Positions 1 through 8,217 of a DNA stretch of 64,000 nt are shown piece after piece. Below the pieces are notes generated by a model. That model was not told the origin of the DNA and did not search any database. It saw only the letters and a program-made list of their open reading frames with translations. The stretch comes from an uncultured Butyrivibrio sp. (GTDB taxonomy: Bacteria; Bacillota; Clostridia; Lachnospirales; Lachnospiraceae), in assembly GCF_947169445.1 (NCBI RefSeq), contig NZ_CAMVPU010000013.1, positions 1 through 64,000 of the forward strand, read 5' to 3'. Positions within the stretch are counted from its first letter, which is position 1; the number at the start of each line of letters is the position of its first letter. Both the position numbers and the translations under genes were made by a program.

Positions 1-41
1 CAAGGTTCTTTGTTGTTGTCGCTCTCAGCAGCAACTCGTTT

Positions 42-70
42 AGTATATCGCAGCTCTGATTGTTTGTCAA
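42..70 (-). promoter_or_regulatory. Near-consensus sigma-A promoter reading off the left edge
   Basis: On the minus strand a perfect -35 (TTGACA, bases 70-65) and a -10 TATACT (bases 47-42) are separated by exactly 17 bases, with an A-rich tract just upstream. Transcription would leave the window at base 1. The strength and the sequence after the start (ending GAACCTTG) resemble leaders of stable RNA operons, but no RNA gene is visible, so that is inference. An open reading frame runs through the same bases (see findings). Confidence 0.6.
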
Positions 71-205
71 CAACTTTTTTAAATTTCTTTTCCGATGCTT
101 GAAAACGATTACAGGGCCAAAGCCTCTTTCTATTAAGTAACTGTCCTCTCCGCAGCGGGTAGTTAATACTATAGCACCACACTTTTATTAATGCAACATC
201 TTTTT

Positions 206-664
206 TCATTTGTTTATAAAAGTTTTCTGAATGTAATGTAGCAGTTCATAAAAGGTCGTTAAAACTGTAGATACAATTGCGATATCTGTTACATATTCAA
301 TAAGCGCTATGATAAGGCAGGCTTCTGCAATTCCAAGGAGTCCTCCCAGAAATCGATCCGCCGATCCTATTATCGGAATATTTTTTAATTTTCTAAAGGC
401 ATTTGCTATCGCTGTCATTATTTTATAAACAACAAAAGCAACCACCAAATAACCAATCTTGGATAAAGCACTGCCAATCTTAATTTCTATGAGGCTGCCT
501 ACTATATTAATGGAATAATACACAGCCACAAACGACGCTATGACAGCAATAAGGCCTGTAGCTTCCGCAAACAGGCCATTTTCCCATCCATATGACATTC
601 TCCATAGAATTAAGCAAACAACTACTATAGTTAATACGATCTGTGAAATGTCAAAACTAATCAC
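206..664 (-). CDS. CvpA family membrane protein
   Basis: A 152-residue protein that is mostly hydrophobic, with about four membrane segments (roughly residues 8-22, 33-60, 68-88 and 100-130) and a glycine-rich loop with RFLGGLLGIAEA before the last one, the pattern of the CvpA/colicin V production family. These are small inner-membrane proteins of poorly defined role, often tied to envelope homeostasis. The start is GTG at 664, preceded at about 11 bases by AAGGA. The stop codon overlaps the ATG of the open frame running to the left edge in an ATGA arrangement. It lies downstream of the propeller gene in the same direction. Confidence 0.8.
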   Translation of the reverse strand: MISFDISQIVLTIVVVCLILWRMSYGWENGLFAEATGLIAVIASFVAVYYSINIVGSLIEIKIGSALSKIGYLVVAFVVYKIMTAIANAFRKLKNIPIIGSADRFLGGLLGIAEACLIIALIEYVTDIAIVSTVLTTFYELLHYIQKTFINK

Positions 665-808
665 TTTATTTTCATCCTTCTATAAATCTTTTCTCAATAA
701 GCTCGTCCATATCTTTTAACCGGCTTCTTTTTCTCACTACCATGTTGCATAATACATATTTGCGTCAGAACAATAACAATATTTCTATATAGCCATACAT
801 AAATCTAA

Positions 809-2032
809 CTATTTCAGATTCATGCTCTCCATACCAACAGATGTAACCAGAGTGAACTTATTTCTGGCACTAGTGGGGATCATGGCTTTAACCGGTGTAG
901 TGAATATACCTTCATATTTATTGTGTCCGGTCATGTCCTTGATCACGCATTCATCTTCGTTATATATAACTATCTGCTTGTTATTAAAAATAATATCTGA
1001 ATATGCTATGTCAAAATATGTTGTAAGTGCTTTATCCCCGGAAGTGTTATACACCTGAAGTCTATACTCTCCATCCGGAGTGCTGTTGGCAAAAACAAGG
1101 CCGATATAATCAGAATCAAAATAAATGGAGCGGACTTCCTCATTGCCCAAAAGATTTTCCGCCTGGCTTACAGGTTTCTGATTACCGGAATAGAACATGA
1201 TCCTGTCATCTGAAACTGCGATTGCTGTACTGGAATTCATAAACTGCACGTATGGAACAATAACGCCGGGGTAATCATAACCGCTGGCATAATTATCTAT
1301 AGAGTTCTGGCCTACAGAGCCAAAGTTAAAAAATGCGACACTGGTCTTAATAGCGCCTTCATCCGGATAGAGATAGGATACACACAAAAGTTCAGCATTT
1401 GGCGAAAGACTGATTGCTATTGGATAACCGCTGTCCTTCATGGTAGTTTTCATGCTGGCAATTGTCTCGCCGGTGGCACTATAAAGATATATCCATGTAA
1501 CATCAGTTCCATCCAGAACAGCAGCTACTACTCCCTGTCCCGAAACGCAAAAATCTCTTATGGGCAAGCTGGTATCCACAATCCCCATGGTTCCGCTGGT
1601 ACTGTTTACGTATATATGATGACCATTGTAATCTCCTATTGCCACTACTGAATTGCAGGTATGTGCGATAGGATGCTGCATTTCATAGGTCTGATTCCAT
1701 ACAGGCTTGCCTTCAGATGAAAAACAACTCACACCATCTTTACTGTACTGGACCGCAAAACCAGCCAGATTGATAACTTTCGCATCGCTTCCTCCAAGAT
1801 TAGTGGCAATACTGGTCATCACAGCCTCAGAGTACTCTTTGTCTCTCCAGCTTACGTAAATAGCTGCAACTGCAAATATTACCAATGCAGCGATCAAAAC
1901 TGTTCTGAAAAAGACTTTCAGTTTATGACTACGAATTTTCTCTTTATATGAAACAGCTCCGTCAAAAGAGCTATCGCCATCTTCATCATTATGTCTTTTG
2001 GCATATACATTAAAATCCCTTACTTCTGCCAA
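809..2032 (-). CDS. Membrane-anchored beta-propeller-like protein (DUF5711 type)
   Basis: A 407-residue protein with a charged cytoplasmic N-terminus (residues 1-39), one transmembrane helix (about 40-61) and a long extracytoplasmic part made of repeating short beta-strand segments, several with the look of WD/PQQ-type blades. This matches the DUF5711 family common in Lachnospiraceae; no enzymatic motif is visible and the function is unknown. The start is a TTG at 2032 seven bases after a strong AGGAGG; no in-frame ATG fits as well. An inverted repeat lies between its start and galM. Confidence 0.7.
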   Translation of the reverse strand: MAEVRDFNVYAKRHNDEDGDSSFDGAVSYKEKIRSHKLKVFFRTVLIAALVIFAVAAIYVSWRDKEYSEAVMTSIATNLGGSDAKVINLAGFAVQYSKDGVSCFSSEGKPVWNQTYEMQHPIAHTCNSVVAIGDYNGHHIYVNSTSGTMGIVDTSLPIRDFCVSGQGVVAAVLDGTDVTWIYLYSATGETIASMKTTMKDSGYPIAISLSPNAELLCVSYLYPDEGAIKTSVAFFNFGSVGQNSIDNYASGYDYPGVIVPYVQFMNSSTAIAVSDDRIMFYSGNQKPVSQAENLLGNEEVRSIYFDSDYIGLVFANSTPDGEYRLQVYNTSGDKALTTYFDIAYSDIIFNNKQIVIYNEDECVIKDMTGHNKYEGIFTTPVKAMIPTSARNKFTLVTSVGMESMNLK

Positions 2033-2076
2033 AACATTGCCTCCTCTATCAAAGATAGGTTGTTCCTATAATACAA

Positions 2077-2113
2077 GTACAGTGCACATCATCAAAAGAT
2101 GACTGCACTGTAC
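2077..2113. repeat. Inverted repeat upstream of the propeller gene
   Basis: GTACAGTGCA (2077-2086) pairs perfectly with TGCACTGTAC (2104-2113) around a 17-base loop that could add four more pairs (CATC/GATG). Neither side carries a clear T-run, so it may be an mRNA structure or operator rather than a terminator. Confidence 0.55.
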
Positions 2114-2144
2114 AAATGATATCACAAAAATAATACATTATCAT

Positions 2145-2169
2145 GAAACTCGCAGTAAATGCGAGTTTC
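2145..2169 (-). terminator. Stem-loop after galM
   Basis: GAAACTCGCA (2145-2154) and TGCGAGTTTC (2160-2169) form a perfect 10-bp stem with a 5-base loop, 24 bases after the galM stop codon. The minus strand beyond it is only moderately T-rich, so termination is likely but not textbook. Confidence 0.55.
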
Positions 2170-2193
2170 TGTAATCTCGTCCAAGAATAAAAA

Positions 2194-3234
2194 TTATTTA
2201 AACTGATAAACGGTTACACTGTCATAGTCTCTCTCAGGTCCGAATACCGCATCAGGGAAGCCTTCCTGATTAATTGAGTTTGGATAAAACTGAGTTTCAA
2301 GGCAGAAGCCATCTCTTGGCTTATACTCAGTATTTTCTTTTCCCACTTTGCTCTTTAAGAAATTGCCAACATAAAGCTGGATTCCAGGAAGAGTAGTTGA
2401 ACATTTAAGAGTAATGCCTGTAGCAGGGCACTTCACAAATGCAGCCTGTCTAAGGGTTCCCTCTGATCCATCAACGCAGAAGTTATGGTCATAGCCGCCA
2501 ACACACTGAAGCTGCTTTACATCAGCATTAATGTCCTGTCCGATTGTCTTACCCTTGGTAAAATCAAAGACAGTTCCGGCAACATCAGCAATCTCGCCGG
2601 TAGGGATAGCTGCAGAATCAATAACAGGAGTGAACTTAGAGCAGTTAAGTGTAAGTTCATGATCCAGTATGCTTCCGGCATTGTGGCCACCGAGATTGAA
2701 ATAAACATGATTGGTCAGATTGATAAGTGTCTTGGCATCACTTGTTACGTGATAGTGAAGCTCAAGGTTATTATCCTCATCAAGACTGTATTCCAGAGTA
2801 AAGACTCTGTTGCCGGAAAATCCAAGATCACCATCAGCTGATTTTAAAGTAAATAATACTGAATTATCTTTTTCTTCTGCATCCCAGATGCGCTTATGGA
2901 AACCATTATTCATATCTGTATGAAGGTTATTAGGTCCGTCATTTACCGGAAGATTAAACTCTTTTCCCTCGATAGAATACTTGGCATTTGCAATTCTGTT
3001 GGCTGTTGGGCCTACAGTAGCACCAAGGAAACAATCATTGTCAAAATATGCCTTAGGATCATCGTATCCCAGTGCCACATCGACTTTTTTACCGTCCTTA
3101 GGTACAAAAATATTCTTGATAGTACATCCATAGTTAAGAACTACCGCTTCCATACCGTTAGAATTGGTAAGGTGGTAAGCGTAAATATCCTCGTTGTTGT
3201 TAGTTTTACCCCAAAGCTCTTTTGTCACTGCCAT
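2194..3234 (-). CDS. galM: Aldose 1-epimerase (mutarotase)
   Basis: A 346-residue protein, the usual length for GalM. It interconverts alpha and beta anomers of galactose/glucose in the cytoplasm. Family landmarks are visible: GPTANRIANA near residue 55, the substrate-binding histidine in NLTNHVYFNLGGH (about residue 175), the conserved GYDHNF segment and the catalytic glutamate in CLETQFYPN near the C-terminus. The start ATG has GGGAGG nine bases upstream. It follows recR by 23 bases in the same direction, so co-transcription is plausible, and a stem-loop follows its stop. Confidence 0.92.
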   Translation of the reverse strand: MAVTKELWGKTNNNEDIYAYHLTNSNGMEAVVLNYGCTIKNIFVPKDGKKVDVALGYDDPKAYFDNDCFLGATVGPTANRIANAKYSIEGKEFNLPVNDGPNNLHTDMNNGFHKRIWDAEEKDNSVLFTLKSADGDLGFSGNRVFTLEYSLDEDNNLELHYHVTSDAKTLINLTNHVYFNLGGHNAGSILDHELTLNCSKFTPVIDSAAIPTGEIADVAGTVFDFTKGKTIGQDINADVKQLQCVGGYDHNFCVDGSEGTLRQAAFVKCPATGITLKCSTTLPGIQLYVGNFLKSKVGKENTEYKPRDGFCLETQFYPNSINQEGFPDAVFGPERDYDSVTVYQFK

Positions 3235-3257
3235 AACTAAGTCCTCCCTTGCTGTAT

Positions 3258-3857
3258 TTACAGCTCTGTTCTGCCTTCAAGCGCTCTTAAAAGTGTCACC
3301 TCATCTATGTATTCAAGATCTCCGCCGACGGGAACTCCGCTGGCAATTCTGGTCACCTTGATTCCTGTAGGTTTAATAAGCTTACTGATATACATAGCTG
3401 TGGTCTCGCCCTCAAGGCTTGAGTTAGTCGCTACTATTACTTCGTCAACTTCTTCTGTCTGGAGCCTCTGCATCAGTTCAGTAAGTCTGATATCTCCGGG
3501 GCCTATTCCAAGCATCGGAGATATTGCTCCATGAAGAACATGATAGACTCCTTCAAACTTGCCCGTCTTCTCATATGCTGCTAAATCTCTTGCATTTTCT
3601 ACAACCATTATCATCCTGTGATTTCTGTTCTGGTTGCTGCAGATAGGACAGATATCGTCATCAGTGAGAGTGCAGCATACTTTGCAGTAATGCACATTTT
3701 CTCTGGCGCTGACAATGGAATCCGCCAGCTTTTTTACTCTGTCTTTTGGTAAATTGATAATGTAAAAAGCCAGTCTCTGTGCGGATTTGCCGCCAATTCC
3801 AGGAAGTGAAGAAAGTTCATCTATCAGTCGGTTAATGTGTCCGCTGTAAAGATCCAT
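3258..3857 (-). CDS. recR: Recombination mediator RecR
   Basis: A 199-residue protein of standard RecR length. It loads RecA with RecF/RecO at gapped DNA. An N-terminal helix-hairpin-helix segment (LPGIGGKSAQRLAFY) is followed by a C4 zinc finger (C-x2-C ... C-x2-C around residues 57-72) and a TOPRIM domain beginning MVVENARDLAAYEKTG. Its ATG overlaps the stop of the YbaB gene by one base (TGATG), indicating translational coupling in the conserved dnaX-ybaB-recR order. Confidence 0.96.
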   Translation of the reverse strand: MDLYSGHINRLIDELSSLPGIGGKSAQRLAFYIINLPKDRVKKLADSIVSARENVHYCKVCCTLTDDDICPICSNQNRNHRMIMVVENARDLAAYEKTGKFEGVYHVLHGAISPMLGIGPGDIRLTELMQRLQTEEVDEVIVATNSSLEGETTAMYISKLIKPTGIKVTRIASGVPVGGDLEYIDEVTLLRALEGRTEL

Positions 3858-4204
3858 CAGAAAGGAAATCCTCCGCCCAAACCGCCGGTCATCTTGTTCA
3901 TCATAGCGCCGCTGGCCTCGTCAGCCTGCTTTATTGCTTCATTAACAGCTGCTACGATCATATCCTGAAGCATTTCTACATCATCTGGATCAACAGCTTC
4001 CGGAGAAATATTTACAGACTTAACAGTCTTGTTCCCAAAAACTGTAACTTCTACAGCTCCACCGCCGGATTTAGCAGTGAATTCTTTGGTCTCAAGCTCT
4101 TTCTGACTCTCTTCCATCTGACGCTGCATTCTCTGCGCCTGCTTCATCAAATTACTCATATTACCAGGCATTCCGCCGCCTGGAAATCCACCTCTTTTTG
4201 CCAT
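3857..4204 (-). CDS. YbaB/EbfC family nucleoid-associated protein
   Basis: A 115-residue protein with a glycine/methionine-rich N-terminus (FPGGGMPGNM), a helix of about residues 16-40 and the YbaB core with EVTVFGNKTVKSVNISPEAVD. These dimeric proteins bind DNA and associate with the nucleoid. It starts at an ATG preceded by AAAGGAG, three bases after dnaX ends, and is coupled to recR. The dnaX-ybaB-recR cluster is widely conserved in Firmicutes, which supports the call. Confidence 0.93.
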   Translation of the reverse strand: MAKRGGFPGGGMPGNMSNLMKQAQRMQRQMEESQKELETKEFTAKSGGGAVEVTVFGNKTVKSVNISPEAVDPDDVEMLQDMIVAAVNEAIKQADEASGAMMNKMTGGLGGGFPF

Positions 4205-4207
4205 TTC

Positions 4208-5803
4208 TTACATCTCCTTTTCATCTTCTGTAACTATATCAAAATTTATAGCCTGCAAATTAACAAAATTTTCTTCAAACACCTGCTGGGGTTCAATGTA
4301 TCTGGTCTCAAATTCAATGTGTTTACCCACAGTTTCGTCAAAAAAGGTCTGAAGTTCATCCCTTGATTCGCCTTTTGAATATTTCTCCGCCAGTTGCTTG
4401 TTATCAAGAACAATCTGGAGGGTATCGTTATTGCCAAGGCTAAGTCTCGCCCTTTGCAGATAGGTCCTCATCGGATTATCCATCCTGGACAGTAGTTTAT
4501 TCCAGGAAGCCACCACCGCTTTTATATCATCAGGTACGGCTCTGTCCAGAACCTTTTTTTCCTTAGGAGGCCTTGCCTGGGCGCCGGATGGCATTCCAGC
4601 AGAAGCCACAGCCACCTGACCGGTCTGGATTCCTTTTAACAGTTTAGCATTTTCCTGATCATGTTGCTCGAGAATTCTTACGCGATCCTCAAATGCGCCT
4701 TCGGAATTGTCCATCTGTGGCTTGCACATCTTGATCAGGGTGATTTCTATTAAAATTCTTTTCTGAGAAGCATAGCGTATCTGGGATGACAGCTCGGAAA
4801 AGATCCTGATATATCTAAGTATAGTGTCTGTGTCCGCGGAAGTCGCCTGCTCTTTTAAACTGACAAGGTTGTCCGAGGAAATGTCTATAACATCTTCCAT
4901 CTGGTCGGAAGCCTGCACCAGCATGAGGTTTCTCAGATACCAGATAAAGTCATTTACAAACTGAGAAAGTTCGCGGCCTTGGATAACAATATCTGAAAGA
5001 AGTGTCAGTGCTCCGTTGATGTCCTGGGTATAAAGACTGGAAAAAAGCCTGCTGAAAACTTCTGTATCCACAGCACCAAGGACATTCAGGACTTTGTCAT
5101 AGGTCAGTTCTTCGCCGTAGTTGAAGGCTATGCACTGATCAAGGAGACTTAGGGAGTCTCTCATGGAGCCGTCTGCAGTCTTGGCAACGTAGCGAAGGGC
5201 CCTGTCCTCAACCTTGATTCCTTCGGCATCTACAACCTCTCGAAGCCTTGCCTCGATTGTATCGATGGTAATTCTGTGAAAATCATATCTCTGACATCTG
5301 GACAGAATTGTTATTGGAAGTTTCTGAACCTCAGTTGTGGCCAAAATAAACATAACATAAGACGGAGGTTCTTCCAATGTTTTCAAAAGAGCATTGAACG
5401 CTCCGGTTGAAAGCATATGAACCTCGTCGATGATGTATACTTTCTTTTTTCCTCGTGTTGGTGAATAGGAAACTTCGTCGATGATCTCTCTGACGTTATC
5501 CACACCGTTGTTGGAAGCTGCGTCAATCTCGATTACATTCATGCTGTTGCCGGCTGCAATTTCTTTACACATATCGCATTCGCCGCAGGGGCTGCCATCA
5601 ACAGGATGCTCGCAGTTAACGGCTCTTGCAAGAATCTTGGCAACAGAAGTCTTACCTGTTCCGCGAGTTCCGCAGAACAGGTAAGCATGTCCAACTCTAT
5701 CAGATTTGATCTGGTTCTTAAGTGTGGTAACTATGTGATCCTGGCCTTTGACATCTTCAAAGACCGGTGGTCTGAATTTTCTATAAAGTGCTACATAACC
5801 CAT
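4208..5803 (-). CDS. dnaX: DNA polymerase III subunit gamma/tau
   Basis: The 531-residue clamp-loader ATPase. Walker A GTRGTGKT is at residues 45-52, four zinc-binding cysteines at 64, 73, 76 and 79, the Walker B/DEVH motif at 126-129 and the SRC arginine-finger motif near 167-169. Helical collar domains follow, then a hydrophilic linker near 395-417 and a tau-type tail. The linker codes for a slippery heptamer identical to that of E. coli dnaX (see separate entry), so a short gamma form of about 424 residues is possible. The start ATG follows GGAG at a rather long spacing. It sits between the kinase gene (114 bases upstream) and ybaB. Confidence 0.97.
   Translation of the reverse strand: MGYVALYRKFRPPVFEDVKGQDHIVTTLKNQIKSDRVGHAYLFCGTRGTGKTSVAKILARAVNCEHPVDGSPCGECDMCKEIAAGNSMNVIEIDAASNNGVDNVREIIDEVSYSPTRGKKKVYIIDEVHMLSTGAFNALLKTLEEPPSYVMFILATTEVQKLPITILSRCQRYDFHRITIDTIEARLREVVDAEGIKVEDRALRYVAKTADGSMRDSLSLLDQCIAFNYGEELTYDKVLNVLGAVDTEVFSRLFSSLYTQDINGALTLLSDIVIQGRELSQFVNDFIWYLRNLMLVQASDQMEDVIDISSDNLVSLKEQATSADTDTILRYIRIFSELSSQIRYASQKRILIEITLIKMCKPQMDNSEGAFEDRVRILEQHDQENAKLLKGIQTGQVAVASAGMPSGAQARPPKEKKVLDRAVPDDIKAVVASWNKLLSRMDNPMRTYLQRARLSLGNNDTLQIVLDNKQLAEKYSKGESRDELQTFFDETVGKHIEFETRYIEPQQVFEENFVNLQAINFDIVTEDEKEM
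4553..4559 (-). other. Slippery heptamer A-AAA-AAG inside dnaX (candidate -1 frameshift)
   Basis: Codons 415-417 (GAA AAA AAG) present the heptamer A_AAA_AAG in the zero frame within a run of seven A. A -1 slip would add seven codons (G S G Q S R T) and stop at TGATGA, giving a protein of about 424 residues that keeps the ATPase and collar domains. A small GGUUC/GAGCC stem lies directly after the heptamer, closer than the usual 5-8 base spacer. Transcriptional slippage on the A-run is an alternative. Confidence 0.5.
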
Positions 5804-5917
5804 TAAAATAAATTACTCCGATAACAAAACTTTTTTACTGCTCAAATCACATTCGCAAGTAGTTAGAACCAATGTACATGCTAATGATTGAAACAGCAAT
5901 CTCTTTTTACTGAAAAA

Positions 5918-6991
5918 TCAGTCCCCAAAACATACGCCGAGCATCTTAGCCTCTTCTATGATGCTGGCATCAGGTGATACATATTTAAGCTTGCCGGCAA
6001 TCTCATCAAGGGGAACCTTGACGATTTCACGGTTCTTGTAAGCAACCATGAAGCCGTATTCTTTATTAAGGATAAGGCGTCCAGCCTCAGCTCCTAGGCG
6101 GGAAGCAAATACTCTGTCATAAGGATCTGGAGCGCCGCCGCGCTGCATGTGTCCGGGAACAGTTACCCTGACTTCATGTCCTGTCTTTTGCTGGATCTTC
6201 TCTGCAATCTCGTAGGATACTGACGGATACTTGTAGTCAGCCATCTTCTCTTTGTATTCTTTCTTGGAGAGTTTGGCATCTTTCTTGGAAATTGCGCCTT
6301 CTGCCACAGCAATAATAGTGAATCTGCTGCCTCTTTTATCTCGTGCTTCGATGGCATCGCAGATCTTGTCTATATCGTATGGGATCTCTGGAATGAGGAT
6401 AACGTCTGCACCGCCTGCCATTCCGGCATTTAATGTGAGCCATCCTACCTTGTGTCCCATTACTTCTATAATAAATACACGTCCGTGAGAATCAGCGGTT
6501 GTATGAATGTTGTCGATAACCTGTGTAGCTACATCAACAGCACTCTGGAAACCGAAGGTCATGTCTGTTCCCCAAAGGTCATTATCAATTGTCTTGGGCA
6601 AAGACACAACGTTTAAGCCTTCCTGGCTCAAAAGATTGGCTGTCTTCTGGGATCCGTTTCCACCAAGGACAACCAGACAGTCAAGCTGAAGCTTGTAGTA
6701 GTTCTGCTTCATAGCTTCTACCTTATCAAGGCCGTTTTCATCAGGCTCTCTGATAGTCTTGAAAGGTGTTCTGGAACTACCCAAAATGGTGCCACCTTTT
6801 GTCAGAATTCCTGAAAAGTCCTTGGAAGTGAGCATTCTGAAATCGCTGTAGATGAGTCCTCTATAGCCGTTCAAAAAGCCATAGAACTCCACCTGCTCAC
6901 CGCTGTGCGCAATACACTTAACAACGCCGCGCATTGCTGCATTCAAAGCCTGACAGTCGCCGCCACTAGTCAACATACCGATTCTCATCAT
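5918..6991 (-). CDS. pfkA: 6-phosphofructokinase (PfkA family, atypical GGNG site)
   Basis: A 357-residue PfkA-family enzyme of glycolysis, phosphorylating fructose 6-phosphate. It starts with the glycine-rich LTSGGDCQALNAA and has PKTIDND at 132-138, the catalytic-aspartate motif. The phosphoryl-donor loop reads GGNGS (110-114) where ATP-dependent enzymes have GGDGS and PPi-dependent ones usually GGDD. The lysine in PKTIDND (PGTIDND in E. coli) is also typical of mixed or PPi-type members. The donor therefore cannot be assigned from sequence. A strong AAAGGAGG precedes the ATG, with a dedicated promoter and leader hairpin upstream. Confidence 0.88.
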   Translation of the reverse strand: MMRIGMLTSGGDCQALNAAMRGVVKCIAHSGEQVEFYGFLNGYRGLIYSDFRMLTSKDFSGILTKGGTILGSSRTPFKTIREPDENGLDKVEAMKQNYYKLQLDCLVVLGGNGSQKTANLLSQEGLNVVSLPKTIDNDLWGTDMTFGFQSAVDVATQVIDNIHTTADSHGRVFIIEVMGHKVGWLTLNAGMAGGADVILIPEIPYDIDKICDAIEARDKRGSRFTIIAVAEGAISKKDAKLSKKEYKEKMADYKYPSVSYEIAEKIQQKTGHEVRVTVPGHMQRGGAPDPYDRVFASRLGAEAGRLILNKEYGFMVAYKNREIVKVPLDEIAGKLKYVSPDASIIEEAKMLGVCFGD

Positions 6992-7022
6992 GTGAATAGG
7001 CCTCCTTTGAATTTAAAAAGTG

Positions 7023-7070
7023 ACTATCCGGTGGAATGCTTTTTCGATAAAAGCAAGGGCTCCGGATAGT
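7023..7070 (-). promoter_or_regulatory. Long structured leader of the phosphofructokinase mRNA
   Basis: Between promoter and start codon, ACTATCCGG (7023-7031) and CCGGATAGT (7062-7070) form a perfect 9-bp outer stem, and TGCTTTT (7037-7043) pairs with AAAAGCA (7049-7055) as an inner stem. On the mRNA the hairpin is followed by CACUUUUUAAA, so it has the form of an intrinsic terminator placed before the gene. No known riboswitch class is recognised. Confidence 0.6.
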
Positions 7071-7100
7071 ATTATTTGATTAACGCACATACTACGTTTA

Positions 7101-7129
7101 ATTATAGCAAGGATATCTGAGACTGCCAA
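7101..7129 (-). promoter_or_regulatory. Sigma-A promoter of the phosphofructokinase gene
   Basis: The minus strand has -35 TTGGCA (7129-7124), a 17-base spacer and a perfect -10 TATAAT (7106-7101). The start point would be near 7094, giving a leader of about 100 bases that contains the long hairpin. Confidence 0.75.
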
Positions 7130-7170
7130 GCGGGGGACTGGCGAAGCTTGGCACTCCTGTTTACACCGCA

Positions 7171-8151
7171 TTACAACTCCAATATCACTTTATATCCGTT
7201 TTTAACGAGATTCTCCATTATGGCATTCTTGTGCTTAGGTATAGTCGCAATCAAGGCCGGAATATCTCTGTCAACATTATCATCACTCACCGAATATACC
7301 GGAGTTTTCTCAATCTCGTCCCATCCAAACTCATTATTCGAAACAATAAAGCCATTTACTAGGATATCCGGAAACTTTCTCCTCATGTGTTCCAGCACCA
7401 GATGCCCAACAATCCCTGCACCGTAAATATATACGCCATCGCGTCTGCACTGTTCCGCCCTTCCGGCAATACTATTCTCCAGGTGATTTTCCGCCTCTCT
7501 CATAAATGCTTCATCATCCTTATCATCCATCCAACCACCAAGAAAAAGATGCTCCGCATGAGTGTTCTCAGTATCATTCCTGCGCCCTGTCCATGGATTT
7601 CTTGGGCAAAAGAAATCCTCCGAAAACACAGTAATATCACCAAGCCTCTGAATCGTATTCTCAGCCTTAAGACCATGCTTTACAAGAATATGAGTAGTCG
7701 GAATAGTATTAGGCGTAAGGTCCGGAGTTCCATCTTCACGCAAAAAACTCCTACCATCATAATAATCCAACAGTTCTTTAAACAAAGGATTCTGCGCCTG
7801 ACTTGCAAATATCCACGCCGCAATCCTTCCACCACTCTCAAATGCAGTAAATGCCTTTTCTTCAAGAAGATCATCAAAGGATCTGCTCACAAGGATATCA
7901 CTATCCAGATATATGCCCCCTTCAGTAAAAAGAGCAAAAAGCCTTAAATAATCACTTGCAAATGCCCACTTTCTCTTATCAACAGCCTGCTTGACGTAGG
8001 GCACACTATCCACATCAAAGCTATTCATATCCCACAGTTTAAACTCGTATTCCAACATATATTCACGCCATGAATCTATGCACTTTTGAATCTGCGCTGG
8101 GAAAGGTTCTCCGCTCAGCCAGCAATAATGAATTTTCTTGGGAATTGACAC
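7171..8151 (-). CDS. GT32-type glycosyltransferase with C-terminal Rossmann-like module
   Basis: The N-terminal part matches the DXD sugar-binding (Gly_transf_sug/GT32) family: IPKKIHYCWLSGEPFP at the start, then ASDYLRLFALFTEGGIYLDSD with the metal-binding DSD near residue 100. The C-terminal 90 residues begin VYIYGAGIVGHLVLEHM, a GxGxxG dinucleotide-type fold also found in other proteins of this locus. The start chosen is GTG at 8151, seven bases after AGAGG; an ATG 15 codons upstream (8196) has no ribosome site and adds a basic extension. Product is about 326 residues. It probably transfers a hexose to a surface glycan; donor unknown. Confidence 0.82.
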   Translation of the reverse strand: MSIPKKIHYCWLSGEPFPAQIQKCIDSWREYMLEYEFKLWDMNSFDVDSVPYVKQAVDKRKWAFASDYLRLFALFTEGGIYLDSDILVSRSFDDLLEEKAFTAFESGGRIAAWIFASQAQNPLFKELLDYYDGRSFLREDGTPDLTPNTIPTTHILVKHGLKAENTIQRLGDITVFSEDFFCPRNPWTGRRNDTENTHAEHLFLGGWMDDKDDEAFMREAENHLENSIAGRAEQCRRDGVYIYGAGIVGHLVLEHMRRKFPDILVNGFIVSNNEFGWDEIEKTPVYSVSDDNVDRDIPALIATIPKHKNAIMENLVKNGYKVILEL

Positions 8152-8217
8152 TTTTTTACCTCTCTTCCAAATAAAAAACCTGACATAAAGCTTCATGCTC
8201 TACACCAGGTCGTATCA

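Noticed and set aside
822..1058. Plus-strand open frame inside the propeller gene
   Set aside because: Lies wholly opposite a well-supported coding frame, with no ribosome site and an unlikely composition; a shadow.
5804..5917. Possible SRP RNA gene upstream of dnaX, as in some Firmicutes
   Set aside because: The spacer is only 114 bases and lacks the GGUGCU/helix 8 elements of 4.5S/SRP RNA.
7387..7947. 186-codon plus-strand frame opposite the GT32 gene
   Set aside because: No ribosome site and low-complexity composition; mirrors the coding pattern of the real gene.
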